A stretch of 64,000 nt of DNA from Panopea generosa (Eukaryota; Mollusca; Bivalvia; Adapedonta; Hiatellidae): positions 35,770,132-35,834,131 of the forward strand of contig CM055894.1 of NCBI GenBank assembly GCA_029582155.1, given 5' to 3'. Of this stretch, positions 1 through 11,522 are shown piece by piece. The stretch's first letter is position 1. The number at the start of each line of letters is the position of its first letter. The position numbers and the translations under genes are program-made. The notes under the pieces are model-generated. The model was not told where the DNA came from and ran no database searches. It saw only the letters and a list, made by a program, of their open reading frames with translations.

Positions 1-564
1 GAGTCACAGAAAACTGAACAAGACTACAATATTACGATTTAGGGGGGCAATTCTCCACGAGGTATTGGCGATAAAGTGTACATAAATAATATATATTGTG
101 ATGGTTTATTGCATGACGATATGTTTCAATTAATAACATTAGCTATGATTTAATGCTTGATTTGTGTAAATATAATTGTTTGCGTATCGCTAACGGCCGT
201 CTTGGTTATGATTACGCAAGAGGTACATTTACTTATGCAAATAGTAATGGTTCTAGTGTCATCGATTATTTGTTAGTGAGGAACGTGTTTTTAATTGTGT
301 CAATACTTTTTAAGTTGAGCCATTTGTGAATGGTCGGATCACACACCATTATCGTTAAATATTTTATGTAACAGACATTTTGTAACCGATGATCAGTATA
401 ACACGTTCTCCCATGTCTAATGGAGAGATAATCTACGCGATGATTTTAGACGCGGTCTTATCGCAAAGCTTCCTATTTTGAATACAATAACCAGTAATGT
501 TGACTATGATTAGAGAGAAAATGTTAATGCATGTATAAATGATTTTACTGAAGCGATTAACAGT

Positions 565-1053
565 GTGGCTTATCCGTTATTTAGTAAAACTATACGTGTC
601 TCGAATAAAACACGAGTAGATAATTCTTTGTGCAAAAAAGCTGATTGGTTCGATGAAGAATGCAAACAGGCCAAGTATTTGTATGTTATTGCATTAAATA
701 AATTTAAGTATTGTAAAATCAATTGTAATCGGACAAATATGTGCAATTATAAAACAATGTATAAGAGTATTATTAAAAAGAAGAAAAGGCAATATAGAAT
801 TAACAAAATGAAATATATCGAAAGATTGCAACACTGTAAACCTAGGGATTTTTGGAAACACTTTTCTAGTAAACTGTCCGTTAAAAATTCTATAAGTACC
901 GAGGAGTTTTATAACTATTTTTCGAATCTCTGCTCAAATTTACCTACTGTTTTGAACAATGATGCGGAACACTTTTGTAATAATCATGATTTTAACTCAG
1001 CAGACTGTAAATTTGAAGAGCTAGACGAGCCAATTGCAAGAATTGCAAAATAG
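565..1053 (+). pseudogene. LINE-A linker between endonuclease and reverse transcriptase (162 aa)
   Basis: The ORF reads like the region between EN and RT in CR1-type LINE ORF2: a WFDEECKQAK segment, a basic stretch (KKKKRQYRINKMKYIERL) and the FWKHFSSK motif that precedes the RT domain. It ends with the first residues of the RT domain (ELDEPI) and then a stop. The ATG at 565 is internal to the ancestral ORF, because readable endonuclease sequence lies upstream in other frames. It is not an independent gene. No catalytic residues are retained in this piece. Confidence 0.75.
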
Positions 1054-1106
1054 CCTTGATCTTTTAATCTTGTGATAAGTGGGGTTTACAAGTAAACACT
1101 GATAAA

Positions 1107-1547
1107 ATGAAAGTTAGTGTGTTTAGGAAACGGGGACCTATCAAAAATGACGAAAATTGGACATACGATAATAATGCTTTAGGAATATTAAATAATTTTA
1201 ATTATCTCGGAACAGTTTTTAATTACACTGGTAATTCCTCCCTTAACCAGGAAACTTTGGCAGGTAAGGGTCTAAGGGATTTAAACATTTTATTAGCAAA
1301 GACTAGCAAATATATTCTTAAAACACAAACTCTTTGTCAGCTATTTGATGCATTTGTAGGTTCAACTCTAAATTATGCATGTGAAATTTGGGGGTTCTCT
1401 AAATCCAAAGAAATTGAAAGGGTGCATCTTAAATTTTGCAAACAATTGCTACATATGAAAACATCAACTTGCAATATGGGAATATATGGCGAACTTGGTA
1501 GATATCCACTGTTTAAAAATATATATGTGCGTTTGGTTAAATATTGA
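1107..1547 (+). pseudogene. LINE-A C-terminal (post-RT) segment 1
   Basis: 146 aa of the thumb/connection region that follows the RT palm in CR1-like elements: FNYLGTVFNYTG, then LNYACEIWGFSKSKEIERVH and KFCKQLLHMKTST, a conserved order for these proteins. The same frame is readable from about 1080 (WGLQVNTDKMKV), just upstream of the ATG. This places it directly after the missing FADD-containing block. It stops at 1547 and continues in a new ORF from about 1600. Confidence 0.75.
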
Positions 1548-1655
1548 TGTAAAATAGTAAAGTCGGGTAATATTATTGTAGAACATCTTTACGAATCTTT
1601 ACTTAGTGATTGTCAAAAAGGTGTAAAAAATTGGGCTGCGAACATAAAAACACTA

Positions 1656-1872
1656 TTGAATCAGTATTGGTTTTCTTATGTCTGGAGCAACCCTGTCAAT
1701 ACTAATCTACATAATTTCCATATGGTGTTTAGACAGAGAGTTGTCGATGAATTTTTGCAAACATGGCACACTAGCATATCCAATTCCAGATCGATATGTA
1801 CATACAGTTACTTCAAACTTCATTTTGAATTTGAATTATATCTAGACTTGCCAAGCAAGTATAGAATTGCTA
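1656..1872 (+). pseudogene. LINE-A C-terminal segment 2, interrupted at 1872
   Basis: Continuation of the C-terminal domain (FSYVWSNP, FRQRVVDEFLQTWH, LPSKYRIA). The family-like sequence stops after the RIA codons at 1872; what follows (FKNN and onward to a stop at 1916) belongs to the inserted LINE-B. The missing continuation (MSRLKLSAHKLRIETG) is found in the same reading register 4.6 kb downstream at 6529, so the break is an insertion, not simple decay. Confidence 0.8.
1863..1872 (+). repeat. Left target-site duplication of LINE-B
   Basis: AGAATTGCTA here is repeated exactly at 6519-6528, on the other side of the Tx1/L1-like LINE. Each copy encodes the same LINE-A residues (RIA), as expected for duplicated coding target. 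Confidence 0.8.
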
Positions 1873-2562
1873 CATTCAAAAATAATTTATTCACTGTTAT
1901 TGTTAGAATTATATAGTGGTCACTTTAACACAGTAAAATATAGTGGGGACAGTGCTATTATTTCCCTTTATGCTTATTATCTGCTTATTTATAATTAATT
2001 TTAATGTTGTAATACTATTTTATTTTTTTTTTATTTTTTTCATATATTTTCCTACACAAATATCGGCGGATCAATTTTTTACATAATATTATATACTCAC
2101 AAAAGTAAAACTTTACTATGTAAACATAATAACCATGTGCCAAGTATAGAAACAAACCATTATATACGCGAGTATCGGCCACATTATATTGATTTTAAGC
2201 ACTTGTATCCACATGTATATGACCACTACATAATTAAGTGTATGTAGCTGTATTTTTTACTTCTGTTATTCTACATCTTTGTTCGACTGTATATATGATG
2301 ATTGTTGAAATGAAGATATTTTGGCTCGTGGCACTGTACACTTATCACATTTTTTTTATTTTAGGCCATTATATACTCCTGCCGTGATAGACTGTTATTC
2401 AAGTCTATATTTTCTTGTTTTTTTATTGTCACTCTCTTCTAATTATCATTTCTTTACTTATGCATACATGGAGGCTGATGCCTTTTAACATTAACTTACA
2501 TTGTATGTTTCTAAGATTGCTATATATCAGTTCTATTTTTTAAAATTGTTTATATATCACCA

Positions 2563-2990
2563 ATGAACACAAATATATGTTCATTTAACGTAAAAGGGCT
2601 AAGTGGTGTCAAAAAACGTAAACATATTTTTAGCTGGCTTGAAACTAGCCAATATGACATTTGCTTTTTTACAGGAACTTCATTGCAGAAAAAGAGAATA
2701 TGACATATGGGAAAAACAGTGGGGAAATAAATCATGTTTAAGTGGTGATTGTTCGAAAAGTAAAGGTGTTGGTATTTTATTAAATCATTCTTATGATATC
2801 ATTGTGCACAAAGAAATAATTGAAGGTCGTTTGCAAACTTTAAAAATAAATGTCGATGGAACTGAAATTATGCTTATAAATGTTTATGGACCAAATACAG
2901 ATGACGCAACTTTTTTTAACACCCTAGAGCAAATTATAGCAACCAATAGTGAAAAATAATAATTATAGGGGTTGATTTCAATACTATTCT
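2563..2990 (+). pseudogene. LINE-B ORF2 start: APE-type endonuclease
   Basis: The ATG at 2563 starts MNTNICSFNVKGLSG, a typical L1/Tx1 endonuclease N-terminus (the N of SFNVKGL is metal-binding). The frame is lost in a T run near 2668; the +1 neighbour frame then gives FLQELHC with the conserved E, followed by KGVGILLNHSYDIIV, MLINVYGPN and, after a stop at 2957, GVDFNTIL. This is the expected motif order for an APE-like nuclease that nicks target DNA before target-primed reverse transcription. Frameshifts and stops make it non-functional. Confidence 0.8.
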
Positions 2991-4080
2991 CAATTGGTAA
3001 TATTGACAAGAAAAACGGGAGACAAGACACAAACAAAAAAAGTAGCGCAAAACTAAATACAATCAAAGATAATTATGAACTTTGTGACATTTGACGCATA
3101 AAACATACTGACAAAAAACAATTCACTTGGCATTCAAACCACAAACCTCCTATATTCTGTAGATTTGACTTCTTTCTTATATCTGCAAATTTGATAAACT
3201 ATGTTACTAAATGCAACGTCTCATCAGGTATCCGGTCTGATCATAATTTTTGCATGTCAACGTTATGGGCCGGGATATTTTAAATTGAATAATTCAATTA
3301 TTTTAGACAAGGAATATCAACATAAATTAGAAAAAGTATTAAAGATATTACTGACAGAAATGCAAGCACAAACCCTAATACATCATGGGAACTTATTAAA
3401 GGTACTATACGTAATGTAATATACATTATTGCTGTTTAAAAAAAAAATAATGAAACTAAATTTATCGGAGAAATAGACAGATTAAAAATAAAACTATAAA
3501 TAAATGAGCCACTAAATGAAGATATTGTAAAGCAAATAAAAAAATAAAAAAGAAGAGCTTGAAGACATCACCCTAAAACGTGCCCAAGTATATTATATAC
3601 GATCAAAAGCTAAATACATTGATGGGATAGATAAAAATACTAAATACTTCTCAAATCTAGAAAACAAAAATAGTGAAAAAAACGTATATCTAGGTTATTA
3701 ATCAATAATCGTGAAATTACCAAATCAGATGAAATTTTAAAAGAAACAAAACAATTTTATGAAAATGTATACACTAAGCAAACTTTAGAGAAATCAACCT
3801 TTAACTTTTTTCCTGAAAATAATATTTGTTTTAAATGATATTCAAAAGCTATCGTACGAAGGTATTTTAACAGAAACAGGATGTGTTAAGCTTTATTTAT
3901 AATGCAAAATAATAAAAGTCCTGGGTCAGATTGTTTAACAACAGATTTTTTAAAAGATTTTTTGGTCAGACATAAAAAGCTTTTATGTAAAATCTATCAA
4001 CTATTCTTATAAAAAAGGTAAGCTCACTCAAATGAAAAAAACAAGGCGTTATAAATTTAATTCAGAAAAAAATATAAGGA

Positions 4081-4770
4081 TTTAACATCATTAAACAACT
4101 GGAGGCCTATATCATTTTTGAATACATATTATAAAATAGCTACAAAAGGGATTTCGAATAGAATAAAAAATGTACTACCAATTTTAATTGATAAGGCACA
4201 AACTGGTTTTATTAGAAACCGTTACATCGCTCAAAATATAAGACATATATAATTATGATGTACTAGATGTAAATGAAAAAGACCATCCTAGTTTATTATT
4301 CTTTGAAGATTTTGAAAAAGCATTAGACAGTGTAGATCACAATTTCATTAATAAAACGATTATTTTAACTTTGGAGTATCAATTGAAACATGGATTAATG
4401 TTTTTTACAACGACATGCAAGGCTGTTTTTTTAATGATGGTTATATGTCTGATTGTTTTTAAAATAGGACGTAGTGTACGTCACGGATGCCCTCTATATC
4501 TATATTTATTTAATATATTGATAGAACTGTTATCATTAGCTGTTAGTAACAATAAAGATATAAAAGGTATAAAACTTCATGAAAAAGAAATTAAAAAAGC
4601 CTGTTTGCTGATGACGCAACATTTGTTACGGATGGTTCGAAAAAAAACTTTCAATACTCTTATTAAAACTATAGACGAATTTAGTAAAATATCCGGCCTT
4701 AAATTGAACCTAAATAAATCCACAGTATTAAGAGCAGGATTCCTTAAAATTACAGACAAAATTTATTGCT
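4081..4770 (+). pseudogene. LINE-B reverse transcriptase domain
   Basis: Readable RT blocks in order: NNWRPISFLN and KIATKGISNRIKNVLP, then AQTGFIRNRYIAQNIR, then the palm A-motif region LLFFEDFEKALDSVDH (the expected FxDFEKAFD; here the first catalytic Asp position reads Glu), a degraded GCPLSPYLF block (GCPLYLYLFN near 4488), and the catalytic FADD at 4604-4615. Frame changes separate the blocks. Upstream 2990-4080 contains the degraded EN-RT linker. This is an L1/Tx1-type palm, different from LINE-A and LINE-D. Confidence 0.8.
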
Positions 4771-4789
4771 AAATGAAACAAAATTACAT

Positions 4790-6200
4790 GGACATCTAAT
4801 CAAGCAGCCACTTTAGGAACCATCTTCACAAATAATAAAGCCAACAGAGTAGAAATCAATCTTAATACTAAAATAAATCAAATGTATTCATGTCTTAAAA
4901 AATGGAAGAAACATAATTTATCATTATTAGGAAAAATAACAGTCATAAAAACATTTGCCCTGCCAAAAATAACATACCCATTGACAGTACTAAAAAAAAC
5001 CACCGGATCACAAAATAACTGAAATCACTAAACAACTTCATTTATTCTTATGGGAAAATAAACCATATAAAATAGCAAGACACACAATTAGAAAAGACTA
5101 TCAAGATGGGTGATTAAAAATGATAGATTTGAATGCATATATATACTCAATAAAAGCAAGTTGGATCCAAAAAAACAATTTTACAAAGAAAATACCGGAA
5201 TTTTGGAAAGATAATTATATAAATGAAATTAACAAATTTGGTGGGAAATAATTATTAAAATCAAACATAACATATAAAGATATAACCAATAAATTGAAAA
5301 ATACTGTCTTAAGGGATGTTTTACAAAGTTGGGGAAGGTAAACTTTAATTCGGAAGTAACAAACATCACAGATGAAATCATAAGGAATAACTCATTTATA
5401 CAAAATAACAATAAAACAATATTTTATAGAGAATGGCTAGATAAAGGAATAAGATATATACAACAACTTTATGAATACTGAAAAAAGAACTTTTATCATT
5501 TTAATACGATAAAACAACTTTGCAATCTAGACAATTCAGATTTCTTAAAATACCACTCAATAATTGCTTCCATACCGAACTCTTGGAAAGAAAAACTTAA
5601 ACATGAAACATACAAAAACAACAGAACTTTCTTTCATTGGCAGGATTTTAGAGGTACTAACACCAAATAAAATTATATATGAGACATATATTTCGAAAAC
5701 AACTACCAATGTTACAAATAAAGCTCAACAAAAACGGAATGACTCCTATGAAAATCTGAACTGGAAAAAACATGTACTATTTCTCCGAGATTGAGATTAT
5801 TTCAATATAAGTAATTATATAGAATTATACCCACAAATAAGTTCTTACACAAATGCCATTTAGTAAATTCAAGTTTATGTCAATTCTGCAATATGCATGT
5901 AGAAACAGTACAACATATATTTTGGGACTGTGCTCATGTACAACATTTCTGGACAAAAAACAAATGATTTCTTATCACAAAACGGTATTAATGTAGCATT
6001 TAATTTTAAAAAAATAAAGCATTGGGCATCCATGACAACGACACAAAACAAATAAACAATAATACATTTTGTTATTTTTTTAACTAAATATTTCATTTTT
6101 AGTTTAAAATGCAAAGCGATGCACCATACTTTGACAACTATCTTAGATATTTAAAAGAATGGAAAAAATATATAACAAATCTTAGCCTAAGCGAGATCCA
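4790..6200 (+). pseudogene. LINE-B C-terminal region with zf-RVT (CCHC) knuckle
   Basis: After the RT, readable pieces match the L1/Tx1 C-terminus: TLGTIFTNN, LKKWKKHNLSLLGKITVIK, ITYPLTVLKK, SIKASWIQKN, and finally LCQFCNMHVETVQHIFWDC around 5877-5933, which has the C-x2-C-x7-H-x4-C spacing of the zf-RVT domain. A further WKKYITNLSLSEIQ piece occurs near 6160-6200. Stops and frameshifts occur throughout. Confidence 0.75.
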
Positions 6201-6299
6201 AACTGGAAACGTATAATAGGAAATGGCACTAAATACAATTTAGTAATCAAATATTGCAACCTTATGCAATATGTATTGATCTTATAACGAACATGATTA

Positions 6300-6304
<5 letters not shown>

Positions 6305-6392
<88 letters not shown>
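6305..6392 (+). repeat. (CT)n(CA)n compound microsatellite
   Basis: About 23 CT units run directly into about 20 CA units within the LINE-B 3' region. It creates a spurious Leu/Ser/His/Thr ORF. Confidence 0.98.
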
Positions 6393-6395
<3 letters not shown>

Positions 6396-6518
6396 TCACT
6401 ACACTGCTTATAGTACTCATGTTTATAAATGTGTATTGTTATGTTGTTATGTTATAACTTGATAATGTGAAAATGAAAAATTAACGGGGTGCCATTTGGC
6501 AACTAAAAAAAATATAAA

Positions 6519-6890
6519 AGAATTGCTATGTCTAGACTAAAACTATCCGCTCATAAGCTTAGAATTGAAACTGGTCGTTATGAACAGAACAAAATTGACC
6601 ACAACTGAAGATATTGCACTTTATGAAATACACAAAATTTGGAAGACGAGTATCATTTCATCCTTATTTGGCCGTTGTACAATGATACTCGCCAATTGTA
6701 TATAAAACCTTATTATTACAATGGGTCCAGCGTTTGTAAATTTATTGAATTGATGAAATCTAAACAAATTACAGAACTTTTAAAATTGGGGAAACACATA
6801 TACACAGCATTTAATTTACGTATGTCAAGTATTTTACAAAGCATTGGTTTGAAGGCATTGTGTGTGTAAATAAGAGTGTACATTTATATT
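6519..6890 (+). mobile_element. LINE-A, 3' part: resumed C-terminal end
   Basis: Starts with the right target-site duplication (6519-6528) and continues the LINE-A ORF in register: KRIAMSRLKLSAHKLRIETG, then EDEYHFIL, WPLYNDTRQLYIKPYYYN and LLKLGKHIYTAFNLR, ending with a stop at 6867-6869. The EDEYHF...CPLY-like block is the usual extreme C-terminus of these CR1-like proteins; here the expected Cys before PLY is Trp. A small frameshift occurs near 6600-6645. Confidence 0.8.
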
Positions 6891-6925
6891 ATCTAACATA
6901 GATGATTTATGGAGTAACTGCTTAT

Positions 6926-7469
6926 ATTACTACTTTTACTACTACTATTACTACTACTTCTTCTTCTACTACTACTACTGCTGATATTATGATTAATAAC
7001 TATACTAGTGAAACTTATCCTACTACCATTTCTACTCTTACTATTACTACTTGAAATACTACTCCTACTACTTTTCCTCCGCCTACATGTACTTCTATTA
7101 CTAATAATAATAATTCTAATAATAATATTTTCATGAATATAAGTAATAATGTTATCATTACTACTGCTACTACTTTAATGATTTGTAATAGTACTACATG
7201 TACTACTTCTGCTTTTACTTCTACAACTACTACTACTTCTAGTATTATTACTTCTACTACTACTTCACTCTTACTACGTCTCTTACTTCTAACTACCACT
7301 ATTACAACTACTGATGCCACTACTTTTACTAACTACTTCTCCTTCTACTACTATTACCACTTCTACTCCTTTTACTTTTACTCTTACTTCTCATCCCGCT
7401 CTAATACCACCATCACTATATATACTCTACTCCTACTACTGCTACATGCACTTCGTGTACCACTACTAT

Positions 7470-7526
<57 letters not shown>

Positions 7527-7766
7527 AAAAACTACTACTACTTCTATTATTACTACTTTTACTATTACTAACACTACTATTACTACTAATACTATTGTTA
7601 CTATTACTACTAATACTATTACAACTTCTACTGCCACATTACTGCGACTGCTACAACCACTACTTTTAACACTACCACTATCACTACTACTACTCCTAAT
7701 ACTACTTCTACTACTACTACCACTACCAGTACTATTACTACTATTACATCTACTACTAAAACTACT

Positions 7767-7767
<1 letters not shown>
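6926..7767 (+). repeat. Degenerate (ACT)n trinucleotide array
   Basis: About 840 bp of ACT/TAC-rich sequence with a nearly pure core at about 7461-7526. All long ORFs in it (poly-Tyr, poly-Leu, poly-Val and poly-Ser) are low-complexity translations, not genes. Confidence 0.95.
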
Positions 7768-7829
<62 letters not shown>

Positions 7830-7866
7830 CAGACACAGACAGAATAAATAAATAAATAAATAAATG
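7768..7866 (+). repeat. Tetranucleotide blocks (AGGC)n, (GCAC)n, (ACAG)n, (ATAA)n
   Basis: Four short tetranucleotide blocks follow one another directly after the trinucleotide array. Each differs from its neighbour by one or two bases. Confidence 0.95.
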
Positions 7867-8139
7867 AATGTATTGACCTATCAACCAAGAAATAAATCAT
7901 TTGCAAAATTAATAATCGATTAACACTTGAGTAATAAGCAATTCATCCAACAATTGAACAATAATAAATCAATCAAACTGATCATTAACCATTCGCAAAA
8001 CAGTCAACCAACAACAGGTGAAGCAATTGCCTTACCAACCATAAACCGACAAAGTACTTTAAGTACACAAAATAACCCACCAACCGCTAAACTGTTCAAC
8101 GTTCTTAATACAATGTATGTACAATGTATGTACAGTACA

Positions 8140-8335
8140 GTACAGGTACAATATAATACAATACAATACAGTACAATACAATACAATACAATACAATACA
8201 ATACAATGCAATACAGATACAATACAATACAGATAAAATACTATACAGTACATTACAGTGCAGTACAAAACAGTACAGTACTGTACAGTACAATATGATA
8301 CATATACAATACAATACAATACAATAGACAATAGA
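8140..8335 (+). repeat. ACAAT/ACAGT pentanucleotide array 1
   Basis: Imperfect ACAAT units with ACAGT variants. Reverse-strand ORFs rich in Tyr-Cys-Ile-Val are artefacts of the 5-bp period, which cycles through all frames without stops. Confidence 0.95.
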
Positions 8336-8696
8336 CAATATTTTATTTAAGTAATGTAGGCGTCCGGCCTATAATACATTTTTAAACACATGGTAAACGT
8401 GGAATCTAACAAATTTCAATAGTTTTGATATGATGAATGCAATATATTTATATATATATATTTTTTTTAAAGTAATGACTGTTCTGTTGTTTTGCTCGTG
8501 ATCAATGTTTGTATCTATCTTATTTCAAATATTGAAAAAAGAAAAAAGGTAATACACAATTTCTAGATTTAATTCAAGTCATTATGTTTTAAGTCATTTT
8601 GTTTTAAGATTGGAGGTAAATAGTTCTTTTATTAAACATCTCAAATACAAACTTTGTCAGTTTGATTATCTTGTCAGAATTGGTTGTACTCATATC

Positions 8697-9032
8697 ATAC
8701 AATACAATACAGTACAGTGCAGTGCAGTGCAGTGCAGTGCAGTGCAGTGCAGTGCAGTGCATTGCAATGCAATACAATACAATACAAAACAATACAATAC
8801 AATACAATACAACACAACACAACACAACACAACACAACACAACACAACACAACACAACACAACACAACACAATACAATACAATACAATACATATACATAT
8901 ACAATACATATACATATACGATACGATACGATACGATACGATACGATACGATACGATACGATACGATACGATACGATACGATACGATACGATACGATACG
9001 ATACGATACGATACGATACGATACGATATAAT
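8697..9032 (+). repeat. Pentanucleotide array 2: GCAGT, ACAAT, ACAAC, ACGAT blocks
   Basis: Homogeneous blocks in order: ACAAT (8699-8710), GCAGT (about 8714-8761), ACAAT (about 8763-8810), ACAAC (about 8811-8872), ACAAT (8873-8890), ATACAT-like hexamers (8891-8918), then about 22 ACGAT units to 9028. Neighbouring blocks differ by single substitutions. Confidence 0.97.
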
Positions 9033-9059
9033 ACAGATACAAATACAATTACACTGCAC

Positions 9060-9940
9060 TCACATTAACAAACTTAATCTCTATACGCAACAATGTTACA
9101 GTTTTACCAGGATAACTACAACTTAAATGATTATTGGTTCAGTCGTTTGAAGTTTATGACTCATGTACTCATGTACTGATTGCTATCTTAATGAACAATA
9201 ACCCGGCAAGTTATTGATATGTACACTGTATTGTTTAAACCCTATGACAACAGTATGGCCTTGATATGTGTATTTTCATGAATGGCTGACATTGAATAAC
9301 CAAATTGAATATAAGCCAAATAGTGTGTTTGATGCGATTGTTAATGTTTTATAGAATCATTTTGAAATGCCCCCCGAGTGTTGTCGGTAATTTAGGACAG
9401 TGGGACATATGACATTTGTGGAGCAGGTAGGGTATTTCCCAACTACGTTGCTGATACTTGATATTAACCTAATACACAATACGTTAAGGTAAAGGTCATC
9501 TATTTAGTTCAGATCTGAAGAATGTTTTCTTTATAAATAAATACAGCACGTCTACAATGGATACTAGCAAAAAGAATGTAAATAAAGTAAATGATCATAG
9601 TATTACTTCAATTTAAACAACGCCTTTAAACTATGATATTTACCTAGGAGAGATGGTGAAATGGTTGTTTTAAACTTATTTAGCGATATCTGACTTGGTA
9701 AGACGTGTACTAAGCATACCCAAATAACATGTAATGCTTAAGGTCACAAAAGAAGATTGTAGTGGCGGGAAGAAGGCGTGATCCACATATCCTGGATCCG
9801 GTACATGTACTGTAGCAAACGCTTCACATGGGATAATGGCCATTAAAACAAAAACATTATTAAAAACAATTAAATTAAATGGGTAATTGTATTGAATAAT
9901 TGTACGAACTTACCTTTTAAACAGTATATCAGTTATTGAA
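9060..9940. other. No recognisable feature
   Basis: Ordinary AT-rich sequence. I see no ORF with family similarity, no long repeat and no RNA gene. Confidence 0.6.
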
Positions 9941-9944
9941 CGGA

Positions 9945-10185
9945 TGTCAGTGTAGATAGTCACCGTTCCAGAGATCCACCAGGCGGGTAAAGTGTTGTAG
10001 AAATGCGATCTCTGCAAATCACTGAATTAATACCGGCATATCTAGAGATAGGGGACATATGGACCGTAGAACAACGTCCATGACCAATCATAACAAATAT
10101 ATTAATTGTACGGGATTCGAACTCACGACCACTAAATTGACAGTCAGACGTGTCACCGTCGGATCTACCCTGGCTTTGTTAGATA
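9945..10185 (-). mobile_element. tRNA-derived SINE (type 4), minus strand
   Basis: The reverse complement of about 10105-10180 has a tRNA-like body with a good B box (GAGTTCGAATCCC) and an A-box-like GGTAGATCCGACGG at the expected distance. The downstream SINE body would extend toward 9945. I could not find a clear target duplication or tail, so the 3' limit is approximate. It could also be a lone tRNA pseudogene. Confidence 0.55.
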
Positions 10186-10326
10186 ACAGAAATTGAGGGA
10201 AATGTGTGTTTCATTTTAGCGATCGTGAGTCGGCAAATTCAACACTGGTATAATACTACTAACTACAGTTATTCATCCATTGACATGTACAAAGTGGTAC
10301 TTGGAATCATATTATGGTGATATAGT

Positions 10327-10557
10327 TCAGCCAGCCTGGCCGTCGAATAGCCACTTCAATATGTCGACATCAGGACCGCATGATGTCGGTATTTCACTAT
10401 TAATAAATCCGAAACATTCCGCATGACCTTATTTATATAATTAGCCCAGCAACTCCAGGGCGCTTGGTGTTGACAGCAGGACGCTAATGTCAGCATCAGT
10501 AACTGAGAAATTGGTGACAGAACACGAAAACATGCCACTCACAAGCTTTTCCAGCCA
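10327..10557 (-). other. Two adjacent short open stretches of unknown identity
   Basis: On the minus strand, 10557-10440 is open (NWLEKLVSGMFSCSVTNF, continuing to LSTPSALELLG, then stop) and 10430-10327 is open in another frame (GHAECFGFINSEIPTSCG, continuing to a stop). Composition is more balanced than the surrounding AT-rich DNA. The second stretch is preceded by a stop and only a weak acceptor-like AAG. I do not recognise a family. It may be two short exons, a gene fossil, or chance. Confidence 0.2.
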
Positions 10558-11522
10558 GTTATTCACTTACCGATGTTTCCATAACAATTTGATTAGGTGA
10601 CTTATTCAAAAAAAGTATGTCACCATAATGAGTGATATGTTGACATCATACTTTCCTAAAGTAGACTTAATGAAATGATTATTAGAAAATCAGACAGGCA
10701 GAACTATGTCACCGTGGCATATCTATACTGTTAAGATTAATGCTTTGTTTCTCGTAACTGATAGAAGTATAATTATCTTGTATGGGTGTAGAACGATTAG
10801 TTTAACTGAAGTTCTACTTTCTGTTTATTTCAAACCATAGTTAAAACATACACTTAAATCGCTATAATAACATAATCGACTTGTTTATAGGCCGATACAA
10901 TCAGTATCACGAATATTAACCTTGTTTTACTGTAATATCGTCCGTGTCCTTCACAGCAGTTACAGAAGACTCAATCGTGACATGAATAAATAACTCAGCA
11001 CATTGTATTATTAAATATATCTTTTTTAAAACATATCATGTGTGTCAATGGCGTGCTAACATGATATCGCCCCATCAGTGTTCTTGCCTTCGGAGAAAGA
11101 ATAATAAAAAACAAATAGTAATTCGGCAGTGACTAGTTGTTCGAGTAATCTGTGTGTTCGAGCCATTCGTATTTGAGCACCGGAGTTCTACTGGAAAGTT
11201 AAAAGTTATATTTATTTTATATGTCTATATCAATACATAAACTAAATATGAGGTGTCTCCAATATAAAGACACACTATTGGACAAATAAACAGGCTATAA
11301 AACATTTTAAATATTTAGTACACTGCAAATGATAAATCAATAATTAAGGGTTACCTTAACTAATACAAATACTAGAAAAAACAAGCAGTATAACTTACAC
11401 AGTAAACAGATGTATATTAGACTTGCGTCGCTGCCTATATAAAAGAAGTACTAATATATAATCAAATAAGCATTGTTAAAGGGATTTTCCTTATTAGTTA
11501 CATTTTTTACTAAAAGTAGAAA

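Larger units (their letters stand above)
1..1872 (+). mobile_element. LINE-A, 5' part: decayed CR1-like non-LTR retrotransposon, entering from outside the window
   Basis: Order of remnants: the C-terminal part of an APE-type endonuclease (about 60-400, with a readable segment around FTYANSNGSSVIDYLLV), a linker ORF (565-1053), then post-RT C-terminal segments (1107-1547 and 1656-1872). The RT palm motifs, including any FADD box, are absent. The linker ends in a typical RT-start sequence (LDEPI) and the next readable sequence is the post-RT WGLQVN region, so an internal deletion removed the catalytic core. Several stops separate the parts. The element is cut at 1872 in the middle of its C-terminal domain by LINE-B and resumes at 6519. 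Clade (CR1/L2-like) is inferred from the C-terminal style and is not certain. Confidence 0.8.
1873..6518 (+). mobile_element. LINE-B: Tx1/L1-like non-LTR retrotransposon nested in LINE-A
   Basis: About 4.65 kb. 1873-2562 is T-rich and shows no ORF1; it may be a 5' leader or a truncated 5' part. From 2563 a single ancestral ORF2 can be followed through many frameshifts: APE endonuclease, reverse transcriptase with FADD box, C-terminal CCHC region, then a 3' region with a (CT)n(CA)n microsatellite and an A-rich end (about 6504-6518). Flanking 10-bp duplications mark the insertion. It is in the same orientation as its host LINE. Decay is heavy, so this copy is old and inactive. Confidence 0.85.

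Noticed and set aside
6305..6457. 67-aa ORF with Leu-Ser and His-Thr repeats
   Set aside because: Translation of the (CT)n(CA)n microsatellite.
7015..7906. Several long ORFs on both strands (poly-Leu, poly-Tyr, poly-Val, Cys/Ala-rich)
   Set aside because: They translate trinucleotide and tetranucleotide arrays; composition follows the repeat unit exactly.
8004..9126. Overlapping ORFs of 65-154 codons on both strands
   Set aside because: A 5-bp repeat without stop codons is open in all frames; these are pentanucleotide array shadows.
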